Program-made: the position numbers and the translations under genes
Shown: positions 1 to 6,115 of the stretch, in pieces
How the letters are laid out: each line of letters starts with the position of its first letter
Numbering within the stretch: position 1 is the stretch's first letter
Assembly: GCA_002343335.1 (NCBI GenBank)
Contig: DDSI01000066.1
Coordinates: 633-11,128, forward strand
From: Bacteriovoracaceae bacterium UBA2394
Lineage (GTDB): Bacteria; Bdellovibrionota; UBA2394
Length of the DNA stretch: 10,496 nucleotides
Direction of reading: 5' to 3'
The notes under the pieces: model-generated
Database searches by the model: none
Seen by the model: only the letters and a program-made list of their open reading frames with translations
What the model was told of the DNA's origin: nothing

Positions 1-1132
1 CCATAACGCCGCTTTCTGCCAACGCCCCCGTTTGAAAGGCTTCAGAGCTTTGATTTTCAAAAATGAGCTCATTGACCTGAGAATAAAATACGGAATTGGC
101 GCCATCGCGGGTCAAAAAGAAATCAACATTTCGATCTTGGGTAAAATCCGCGGCCAAGACGCTTATCGCGTTGACGCCTAAGGTTGCAGGACGAAGTTTC
201 GTGCTTTCCGTAAAATTATAATCCCCCTCATTCACGTACAGCTGAAGGCCGCTCGAAGTGGCCAGAAGAAGATCTTGTTTTGTATCCCCTTCCAAATCGA
301 TCGAAATGAGATCGGAATTGGTCGCGGAGCTCGGAGGAGAAATCGTATTCACGGAGGAAAAGGAAGTGTCTGTGGTGTTTCTTATTAAGTAAATCGGTCG
401 CCCAGCGGAGCGAGACATGAGCGCAAAATCTTGATAGTTATCGCCTCCAAAATCTGTCGCAACCACTCGAGTTCCATCTTCCGGTTGGTAATCTGTTCCG
501 GAAAAACTTGTTAAGGATCCCGCAGTCCAATTTCCGAGCGACTGATTCGCATAAAACGATTCCCCAAGAGAAGTTGCTGCAAAAATCCAAGCCTTGTTTC
601 GCGCGGGATCTGCATCACTGGCGTAAACAAATGGAGCCATCGCCATGGCATTGACCGTTCGACCCGATGAAATGCCCGCTAGGTTAAAGGTCGTGAAATT
701 AGAGAATGTGCCATCGCCATTGCTTCGTAACGTATGGAGTTGAGTGCTCTGAAGAAAGAGCGCGAGATCCAAAAGTCCATCCAGATCTAGATCTCGAGCC
801 ACGCCGGCGGAATAGTTTTCTCCCTGGGTAATCGTGATCGAAACTCTCGAGTTCCAACCTGTACCATCGTTATTTTCGTAAAAATACGCGCCCCCCGCTT
901 TCGTTAAGACGACGACGTCCGGAAAAACATCATTCGTAAATTTTCCCGCAAAGATTTGAGTGGCATCACCCGCCCCGGCAATGTTGCCCAACTGAAATCC
1001 CGCCTCCGCGACAAACGAAGTAGAGGTCGATCCGCTCCCCCGATTGAAGCGGTTCGAGGCCTTGCAGGCAATTTGTGTGAACCCGAGGAGTAGGATGAGT
1101 GAGGCGTAAACCTTAGAAGATTTTAAAGTCAT
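1..1132 (-). CDS. FG-GAP/VCBS-repeat lipoprotein (C-terminus cut by window edge)
   Basis: An uninterrupted frame runs from ATG at 1132 to the left edge (377 codons, no stop), so the C-terminus is missing. The N-terminus MTLKSSK is followed by a hydrophobic stretch ending in QIAC, giving a probable lipoprotein signal with Cys23 as the modified residue. The Gln at -3 is unorthodox for a lipobox. The mature part carries five regularly spaced acidic motifs of the form D-x3-D-x3-D: residues 64-72 (first Asp replaced by Lys), 114-122 (DLDLDGLLD, the best copy), 227-235, 279-287 and 329-337. This is the calcium-binding loop pattern of FG-GAP/VCBS beta-propeller repeats, so I expect a propeller domain displayed on the cell envelope. 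The start overlaps the rnc stop as ATGA, suggesting translational coupling. The partner or ligand is unknown. Family assignment is firm; function is not. Confidence 0.85.
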   Translation of the reverse strand, partial: MTLKSSKVYASLILLLGFTQIACKASNRFNRGSGSTSTSFVAEAGFQLGNIAGAGDATQIFAGKFTNDVFPDVVVLTKAGGAYFYENNDGTGWNSRVSITITQGENYSAGVARDLDLDGLLDLALFLQSTQLHTLRSNGDGTFSNFTTFNLAGISSGRTVNAMAMAPFVYASDADPARNKAWIFAATSLGESFYANQSLGNWTAGSLTSFSGTDYQPEDGTRVVATDFGGDNYQDFALMSRSAGRPIYLIRNTTDTSFSSVNTISPPSSATNSDLISIDLEGDTKQDLLLATSSGLQLYVNEGDYNFTESTKLRPATLGVNAISVLAADFTQDRNVDFFLTRDGANSVFYSQVNELIFENQSSEAFQTGALAESGVM

Positions 1133-1851
1133 GACGTGGAGTTCCCTTTTTGCTTATCCATATGCTTCTCAAGAGACTGGAGAGCTTTCTTAGCGGCATC
1201 TTGTTCGGCCTCTCTCTTGCTCTTTCCCTTGCCCGTTCCGATGGGCTTACCCGCAAAATCAATGCGGACTTCAAAAACTTTCGAATGATCGGGCCCCGTT
1301 TCTTTGATCACGATATAGCGCGGTGAACGCTTGAACTTTCGTTGATGGTATTCCTGGAGCCGGGTTTTATAGTCCTGCGAGGTCTCGACCTTTTTGGAAA
1401 CGGGGATCAGCTCTATGAACATTCGTTTCAAGTAGTCCTGAGCCACCGAAAGCCCTTGATCGAGGTAGATAGCCCCAACGATCGCTTCAAAGGCGTCCCC
1501 AAGGAGACTCTCCTTCTCTCTTCCCCCCGTCTTGTCTTCGCCTTTTCCAAGTTGAAGAAGCGGTCCCAAGCCCAGGGATTTCGAGAGTCGAGCCAGTTGC
1601 TTTTGATTCACTAGAGCGGCCCTACGTTTTGAAAGAATGCCTTCGGGCTCATCAGGGAACGACTTAACGAGCATCTCAGCCATACAGAGGCCTAAGACGG
1701 CATCACCAAGAAATTCTAAGCGTTCGTTGCTCTTTTCTAAAGGGAGCTTTTGCTCGTGAATATAGGAGGTATGCGAGAGCGCCAGCTGTAAGAGCTCAAT
1801 ATTTTTAAAGCGAACACCCAGCTTCTTTTGGAGTGCTTCTAAATCGCTCAT
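1129..1851 (-). CDS. rnc: Ribonuclease III
   Basis: This 240-residue enzyme cleaves double-stranded RNA, acting in rRNA precursor processing and mRNA decay in the cytoplasm. The N-terminal catalytic domain contains the signature NERLEFLGD at residues 42-50 (acidic residues E43, E46, D50) and the second metal-binding element LLGDAFEAIVGAIYLDQG at about 116-133 (D119, E122), matching E38/E41/D45/D114/E117 of the E. coli enzyme. A complete double-stranded-RNA-binding domain follows (about residues 158-228), with the conserved GxGKSKREAEQDAAKKAL helix. The frame can be extended to 1968, but I place the start at ATG 1851: the family begins with a peptide like MSDLEALQKKLGVRF, and a GGAAG Shine-Dalgarno lies 8 nt upstream (1860-1864). 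It overlaps mnmA by 47 nt upstream and the lipoprotein gene by 4 nt downstream. Confidence 0.97.
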   Translation of the reverse strand: MSDLEALQKKLGVRFKNIELLQLALSHTSYIHEQKLPLEKSNERLEFLGDAVLGLCMAEMLVKSFPDEPEGILSKRRAALVNQKQLARLSKSLGLGPLLQLGKGEDKTGGREKESLLGDAFEAIVGAIYLDQGLSVAQDYLKRMFIELIPVSKKVETSQDYKTRLQEYHQRKFKRSPRYIVIKETGPDHSKVFEVRIDFAGKPIGTGKGKSKREAEQDAAKKALQSLEKHMDKQKGNSTS

Positions 1852-2971
1852 TAAACTCACTTCCAAAGTTTGCCACAGCGGTACGAATCGGGCCACCGCC
1901 AACCAACAAATGGTCGTAGTTGTACAATGCCGCAAACTGTCCAGGGGTAACCGCCCTTTGTGGCTCATGGAACTGAACAGTTACTCGATCTTCTAGAACG
2001 GTCCTTATGGTGCATGAAATGGGTTCAGCGCGGGATCGAATCTTAATTTGAAGAACATCTCCTACAAATTGTTTGAAATAGTCCGGCTCGTGAGTTTGAA
2101 ATTGCAATCCTTCAGAGAGAAGTCCGTGTTCTAAGCCCACTTTGATTTTTCTTTGAACAGCATCAATTTCAAGCACGTAGTGGTGATGCAAGCCATAAGT
2201 GGCAAGCCCTTTTCGCTGCCCAATCGTGAAATGGTGAATTCCAGGGTGTCGACCTACAACATGGCCCGCTTCGTCGACAAAATCGCCAGGTTGATCGCCG
2301 AATTCATAATTTTCTTTCAGAAACTTTCGGTAGTCGTTTTCAGGCACGAAGCAAACTTCCATAGAATCGGGTTTTGAAGAAACTCGAAGTCCCGCTTCGG
2401 CCGCGAGGTGACGCACCTCGTCTTTGGTTAATTCGCCGATCGGAAAGAGGCATCTGCTCAAATGATCCTGTGAAACGCCAAGAAGAAAGTAGGACTGATC
2501 CTTGCTAGGATCGACTGCCACTTTTAAGTGCGTGCGAGTTTTTTCCTTCTGAACGCGCACGTAGTGGCCGGTCGCGAAAACTTCTGCTCCGACCACTTTG
2601 GCATAATAGGAAAGTTCGTCAAATTTGATGAATGTGTTGCAGGCCACACAAGGGTTTGGCGTGAGGCCAGATTTATACGCCGATGCAAAATATTGAATCA
2701 CATGTTTTTGAAAGTGTTCACGAGTGTCGAATAAATAGTGCGGAATGCCCAATTTTGCGCACACACTTTTTGCGTCGTCTATATCTTCGAGGGAGCAGCA
2801 ACCGCCTTTTCCCGCTTTTCGGTTGGCGCGGGAGAAGTCATAGAGTTGAAAGGTCACCCCAATGACGTCATAGCCTTGCTTTTTAAGAAGATACGCAGCC
2901 ACCGACGAATCCACGCCGCCACTCATCGCCACGAGGACTTTAGGCTTAGATTGTGTTGCTGTCGGGGACAT
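1805..2971 (-). CDS. mnmA: tRNA-specific 2-thiouridylase MnmA
   Basis: MnmA adenylates and thiolates uridine 34 of the Lys, Glu and Gln tRNAs, making the s2U part of mnm5s2U. The 388-residue protein starts with the PP-loop ATPase motif SGGVDS (17-22). It then has GGCCSLEDIDDA (56-67), TPNPCVACN (104-112), TGHYVR (134-139) and DSMEVCF (202-208). Cys111 and Cys207 correspond to the catalytic pair Cys102/Cys199 of E. coli. Cys108 makes a CxxC instead of the E. coli DxxC, the arrangement seen in MnmA proteins reported to bind an iron-sulfur cluster. The C-terminal beta-barrel ends at the usual GGG (VGGGPI), but about 26 further residues follow and overlap rnc. I chose ATG 2971 because the family begins just before KVLVAMSGG. 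A TTG at 3007 is also in frame, and neither has a visible Shine-Dalgarno. Confidence 0.97.
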   Translation of the reverse strand: MSPTATQSKPKVLVAMSGGVDSSVAAYLLKKQGYDVIGVTFQLYDFSRANRKAGKGGCCSLEDIDDAKSVCAKLGIPHYLFDTREHFQKHVIQYFASAYKSGLTPNPCVACNTFIKFDELSYYAKVVGAEVFATGHYVRVQKEKTRTHLKVAVDPSKDQSYFLLGVSQDHLSRCLFPIGELTKDEVRHLAAEAGLRVSSKPDSMEVCFVPENDYRKFLKENYEFGDQPGDFVDEAGHVVGRHPGIHHFTIGQRKGLATYGLHHHYVLEIDAVQRKIKVGLEHGLLSEGLQFQTHEPDYFKQFVGDVLQIKIRSRAEPISCTIRTVLEDRVTVQFHEPQRAVTPGQFAALYNYDHLLVGGGPIRTAVANFGSEFNERFRSTPKEAGCSL

Positions 2972-2978
2972 GAAACGC

Positions 2979-3007
2979 ACTATGCCGCTACTGTCGTGCA
3001 AAGCCAA
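2979..3007 (-). promoter_or_regulatory. Candidate mnmA promoter, possibly giving a leaderless mRNA
   Basis: On the minus strand TTGGCT (3007-3002) and CATAGT (2984-2979) are spaced 17 nt apart, each matching 4 of 6 positions of the sigma70 consensus. It sits in the only 50 nt between the upstream terminator and the mnmA ATG. Transcription would begin around 2972, at or next to the ATG at 2971, which would explain the lack of a ribosome-binding site. The match is modest, so this is a tentative call supported mainly by position. Confidence 0.35.
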
Positions 3008-3023
3008 GCGAGGCCAAAAAATA

Positions 3024-3050
3024 AGAAAGCCCCGCGCTGCGGGGCTTTCT
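3024..3050 (-). terminator. Rho-independent terminator of the outer-membrane protein gene
   Basis: A perfect 12-bp stem (arms 3024-3035 and 3039-3050, AGAAAGCCCCGC and its complement) closes a 3-nt loop. Read on the minus strand the stem is followed immediately by a T-rich run (TATTTTTT, 3023-3016). It lies 52 nt downstream of the stop of the barrel-protein gene at 3103 and ends that transcript before mnmA. On the plus strand no T tract follows, so it should act only leftward. Confidence 0.93.
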
Positions 3051-3102
3051 CGGGATCACTTCATCAACTCGACGTTGGAGATTAATTGAAGAAGTGAAAC
3101 TA

Positions 3103-4182
3103 TTAGAACTTGTAGGTCGTACCCAAATAGGTTTCGTTTTCGTAGCCTGCCTTGGAAGTCGCGGCAGTTGTCTGGGAAACCTTAAACATATTATTCCCAT
3201 CGATGGACCACGATTGATTGAGCTCATAGCTCAATTCGACGATTCCGCGATTGTAGTAGCTAATATTGCCACCTTTCACATCCAAGATATTCAATCGATA
3301 TTGAAGATTGGCGGAAAGAGAATCAATTCCGGTCGGTGTGCTTAGATCAGCTTGTAAGCGATAAGCATATCCTTGGGAGCCTTCCTTGTTCGAAGTCTGC
3401 TTACCAGCGCGCAAAGCGGTGGAAAGTGTAACGTCATCGGCAAGCTTAGCCTTGATGGTGAGTCGTCCGGCGTTCAATTGAGTCACAGGCGTCGCACCAG
3501 CAGCGGCGGCGGTATTAATCGCAGCTTGCATTTGATCTTCAATAGATTTGGCTTCTTTCTTTGCCGTATCAACAGATGATTTCACCTTCGCAGCGAGATC
3601 CTTCCCGCCCACGTTGGTATCGGTATCGACGATACGAACATAGTAGTAAGCAGCTGCAACGGATACTGCCGGAGTCAGTTGATAAACTAATTCCGGAATC
3701 ACTTCCAAAGCGTAATTGTTTTCTGCGCTTCTTGCAGGATACTGCCAGGTTTCCATGGTTGCGGTAGCGTTAAGCTTGAGATCCTCGGTCAATCCACCAG
3801 AAACTTTCAGCACAGGATAATGCTGAATGTACGTGTTGTTTGAAAAAGTTCGAGCATCACCCGTTTTGCCATCGCCGTAGCCACGGCCAGAAAATATCTC
3901 AGCGAAGTAGCTGGCCGTAATAGATACGACGTTATTTTTATAACCCAATTCAAGCGAAGGTCGCACAAATGCGCCCGCTTCATTTTCAGAAGCCCCATTC
4001 GTGAACTTTCCGGAAAGATAGTTACGGGCTCCGAGAGCGACCGATGGGCTGAAAGTCACAGGCGATGCAGGGGCGTTGATCCCGGCCGCCGGAGCTTCCA
4101 CCGTTGTACCTTGAGCATAAAGGTTTGATGCACCAACCAGTGTGAGTGAGGCGCAAAAAACACCGAACAGTTTTAATTTCAT
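3103..4182 (-). CDS. Outer-membrane beta-barrel protein with a helical insertion
   Basis: The 359-residue product has a classical signal peptide (MKLKLFG, hydrophobic core, likely cleavage after LYA at residue 23). Many alternating, aromatic-rich amphipathic strands follow, for example SLELGYKN, LKLNATATMETW and IVELSYELNQSWSIDG. It ends in Phe (GTTYKF), the usual last residue of barrel proteins recognised by the Bam machinery. Between strands, residues about 194-232 form a Lys/Glu/Ala-rich segment that looks alpha-helical or coiled-coil (AKVKSSVDTAKKEAKSIEDQ), followed by an Ala-rich stretch. This is unusual in a small barrel and may be a periplasmic or surface helical insertion. The ATG at 4182 has an AAGGAG Shine-Dalgarno 5 nt upstream (4188-4193). 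It is a single-gene transcript with its own promoter and terminator. I do not recognise the specific family; a porin-like or adhesive role is possible. Outer-membrane location is well supported. Confidence 0.8.
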   Translation of the reverse strand: MKLKLFGVFCASLTLVGASNLYAQGTTVEAPAAGINAPASPVTFSPSVALGARNYLSGKFTNGASENEAGAFVRPSLELGYKNNVVSITASYFAEIFSGRGYGDGKTGDARTFSNNTYIQHYPVLKVSGGLTEDLKLNATATMETWQYPARSAENNYALEVIPELVYQLTPAVSVAAAYYYVRIVDTDTNVGGKDLAAKVKSSVDTAKKEAKSIEDQMQAAINTAAAAGATPVTQLNAGRLTIKAKLADDVTLSTALRAGKQTSNKEGSQGYAYRLQADLSTPTGIDSLSANLQYRLNILDVKGGNISYYNRGIVELSYELNQSWSIDGNNMFKVSQTTAATSKAGYENETYLGTTYKF

Positions 4183-4283
4183 GTTTTCTCCTTAGTCGTT
4201 TGTTCAATCATTCGGGTTTTGGCCCCATCCTCCCTAACAACCACCACGGTATGCCTGAATCAGGGGGTCCCGGTTTTCGGAGT

Positions 4284-4311
4284 GTTCTACCATGGCCTTT
4301 AGGGGTGTCAA
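4284..4311 (-). promoter_or_regulatory. Sigma70-type promoter of the outer-membrane protein gene
   Basis: A perfect -35 TTGACA (4311-4306) is followed after 16 nt by TAGAAC (4289-4284; four of six matches to TATAAT). Transcription would start near 4277, leaving a leader of about 95 nt before the ATG at 4182. This is the clearest promoter in the window and suggests strong expression, as expected for an abundant envelope protein. The rest of the gap 4183-4396 shows no other gene, and I could not identify a convincing promoter for the divergent regulator. Confidence 0.7.
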
Positions 4312-4396
4312 TGCCCGCCCCTTATCGCTTTAAAGGGCTCTCCAGCATTTGAATCATTGATTAATCGAGGCGCTTCATTTGCACTGAAGGGTGCCT

Positions 4397-5239
4397 ATGT
4401 TGGATGCTAAAACCCCCAGCGTTTTCGAGTACCTAGACTATCGAGCCTTCCTAAAAGATATGACGACCTTTCTGAAGGACGAAAAGCACCTGAGTCTCAG
4501 ACAGATTGGAAAGCTGATGGGTTTTAAGTCCCAGAGCTACCTGTCTATGCTTCTCGATAAATCCCGAAATCTGAAGCCCCAAACAGCCCGATCTGTCGGC
4601 CATCGCTTGGGACTGAAGACTCAGGAACTCAGCTTTTTTGAAACACTGGTCAGGTTCAATCAAAGTGAGACCGCAGAAGAGCGCGACCAACATTATCAAC
4701 AACTTTTAAAATTTCGAAAATTCAAAGAGATTTATCGCACAGCCGAAGTCGACTACGAATTTTTTAACGCCTGGTACTACGTCATTTTATTGGAGGCTCT
4801 TGCTACTTCCTGGGGGAAGAAAAGTATTCGAGAAATGGCACAGTCTTTACGAGTGAATGAATCGCAGGTTCGAGATGCGATCGAAGGGCTTGTGCGCCGG
4901 GGATTCCTTGAAAAAACGGATGAAGGTTATTCCCGACGAGATCCCACCATAGAGACACCCGCGGATATTCAAAATATTTACCTTCGAAATTTCCATCGCC
5001 AAATGATCAATCAGGCAATGAGCGCACTGGATACCGTGCCTACGCCTGATCGGTACATCGGAGGGTTGAGCATTTCTCTCACTCGAGAAAATTTTGAAAA
5101 GGTGAAGGCGCTGTTGTTTAAATTGCAGCAGGAAGTAAATGCCGACTATAGCGAGAGCGCGGATCCCGATGCCGTCTATCAACTGAATATACAGTTTTTT
5201 CCAGTGCTGCGCTTAAAGGACTCGACGCGCAAAGCTTGA
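4397..5239 (+). CDS. TIGR02147-family (DUF4423-like) transcriptional regulator
   Basis: The 280-residue product carries the family's N-terminal signature in order: VFEYLDYRAFLKD (9-21), LSLRQIGKLMGFKSQSYLS (32-50, a helix-turn-helix-like element), RNLKPQTA (57-64) and FFETLVRFNQS (80-90). A winged-helix-like segment follows at about 142-180 (KSIREMAQSLRVNESQVRDA ... LVRRGFLEK), and a C-terminal part of about 100 residues contains the GGLSISL strand. Members are presumed DNA-binding regulators; their signals are mostly unknown. I place the start at ATG 4397 because GAAGG (4386-4390) is correctly spaced (6 nt) for it and abuts the in-frame GTG at 4391. It is divergent from the barrel-protein gene and overlaps the 3' end of the secreted-protein gene by 61 nt, making both plausible targets. 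No own promoter is obvious. Confidence 0.9.
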   Translation: MLDAKTPSVFEYLDYRAFLKDMTTFLKDEKHLSLRQIGKLMGFKSQSYLSMLLDKSRNLKPQTARSVGHRLGLKTQELSFFETLVRFNQSETAEERDQHYQQLLKFRKFKEIYRTAEVDYEFFNAWYYVILLEALATSWGKKSIREMAQSLRVNESQVRDAIEGLVRRGFLEKTDEGYSRRDPTIETPADIQNIYLRNFHRQMINQAMSALDTVPTPDRYIGGLSISLTRENFEKVKALLFKLQQEVNADYSESADPDAVYQLNIQFFPVLRLKDSTRKA

Positions 5240-6036
5240 AGACGACGTCGTCTTAAGAGCCAGATCCCTGCGCCTGCGAGCGCCAGTAGAATGAGCCAAG
5301 ACAAAGAGAGATTCGTCGTGCGTTCGATCGTGAGACTTCCACAAGAAGGTGTCGCTCCAAAACCTCCTGGCATCGTATTTGTTGCCGGATTTCCGACGAG
5401 GATCCCGCCCGAGGATCCAATGGGGGGTTCATCGGGTCCGCCACTTCCTCGTGGGGTATCAAAGTTGGTGGTGAAAAATGCCACAAAACAGGCCGAAGGG
5501 TCGGTCACCGTTTCTACGGTGAGGAGACAGGCGAAACAAGTGAGCTGACTTGAGCCAAGCTCAAAGTTGATGACTTGGCTGGATGGGAGCGGATGAGAAA
5601 TAATGGAGTTGAGCAATGGTTCTTCGACCACCGTTTTTTTCTTCCAGTCGACAAATTGAATCTTCAATCGCATCTGATTTTGCGAGGAGTTCAGGGGGGG
5701 CATGGGAAAACTAAAATGTAAGGAGTACGCATGACCATCATTTTCGGGTTGTGCGCCATTGCTCGTGGTCATGGAAGGAAACAACTGTAGAGGAAGCCCT
5801 TCGACCGAGTTCGGTTGTCCGCATTGCTGCATGGATACGAGATAAACGGGAAAAGGATTCTCAATAAAATCGGATGGCGTTACCCCGCTATCTTGGCCGG
5901 GGGCGACTCCCCCATTGTTTGGCGCTGGCGTCGATGCGCTTGAGGATTTCACCGCGGCATAAGCGGTTGATGCGCCTTCAGTAAGCAAACACAAAAAGAT
6001 TAAATAACTTGAAGTCTTTCCTGCCGATATACGCAT
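5179..6036 (-). CDS. Secreted hypothetical protein with C-terminal sorting-like tail
   Basis: I do not recognise this 285-residue protein. It has a signal peptide (MRISAGKTSSYLIF ... STAYA, cleavage probably near residue 28) and a Ser/Pro/Gly-rich low-complexity linker. A central domain has several Cys (QQCGQ; TCFACLL; SACF) and strand-like segments. A Gly/Pro-rich region follows (PRGSGGPDEPPIGSSGG). The end has a three-part layout: a Cys-Gly motif (PSCGS, Cys about 232), one transmembrane helix (about 245-261) and RRRR (262-265), then 20 more residues. This resembles tripartite sorting tails such as MYXO-CTERM, though the extra 20 residues are atypical. I start at ATG 6036, which opens the signal peptide; a GTG at 6093 is also in frame, but a TATAAT box lies between them. 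Its 3' end overlaps the convergent regulator gene by 61 nt. Confidence 0.75.
   Translation of the reverse strand: MRISAGKTSSYLIFLCLLTEGASTAYAAVKSSSASTPAPNNGGVAPGQDSGVTPSDFIENPFPVYLVSMQQCGQPNSVEGLPLQLFPSMTTSNGAQPENDGHAYSLHFSFPMPPLNSSQNQMRLKIQFVDWKKKTVVEEPLLNSIISHPLPSSQVINFELGSSQLTCFACLLTVETVTDPSACFVAFFTTNFDTPRGSGGPDEPPIGSSGGILVGNPATNTMPGGFGATPSCGSLTIERTTNLSLSWLILLALAGAGIWLLRRRRLQALRVESFKRSTGKNCIFS
5239..5254. repeat. Perfect 16-bp palindrome at the convergent gene ends
   Basis: AAGACGAC-GTCGTCTT is a perfect inverted repeat with no spacer. It begins at the last base of the regulator's stop codon, and on the other strand its core encodes the Arg cluster of the secreted protein. No T tract follows on either strand, so it is not a normal intrinsic terminator. 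It could limit read-through between the convergent genes, or simply reflect the CGA/CGT Arg codons. Confidence 0.6.
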
Positions 6037-6055
6037 GCAATGAGAGTCCCTCTTT

Positions 6056-6061
6056 ATTATA
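6056..6061 (-). promoter_or_regulatory. -10 box upstream of the secreted-protein gene
   Basis: A perfect TATAAT reads on the minus strand here, 19 nt before the ATG at 6036, and would start transcription near 6048. No good -35 stands 16-18 nt upstream, so the call rests on the -10 alone. If real, the gene is transcribed independently of the upstream transporter operon, and translation cannot start at the GTG at 6093. Confidence 0.4.
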
Positions 6062-6115
6062 GCGGGAGGCGCGTCCAATAGTTGTTGCTTCACAACTTAT
6101 TGAAATCTCATTGGT

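Noticed and set aside
1852..1968. N-terminal extension of rnc (39 extra residues) to 1968
   Set aside because: The extra residues lie inside mnmA, do not resemble any RNase III N-terminus, and a correctly spaced Shine-Dalgarno precedes the ATG at 1851.
2738..3085. 115-codon open frame on the plus strand opposite mnmA
   Set aside because: It is a shadow of the firmly identified mnmA, runs through the terminator and shows no family resemblance.
5239..5254. The 16-bp palindrome as an intrinsic terminator
   Set aside because: It has no loop of usual size and no T run on either strand; listed only as a repeat.
6080..6097. Hairpin AGTTGT-N6-ACAACT after xylH as a terminator
   Set aside because: The stem is only 6 bp, AT-rich, and no T tract follows on the minus strand.
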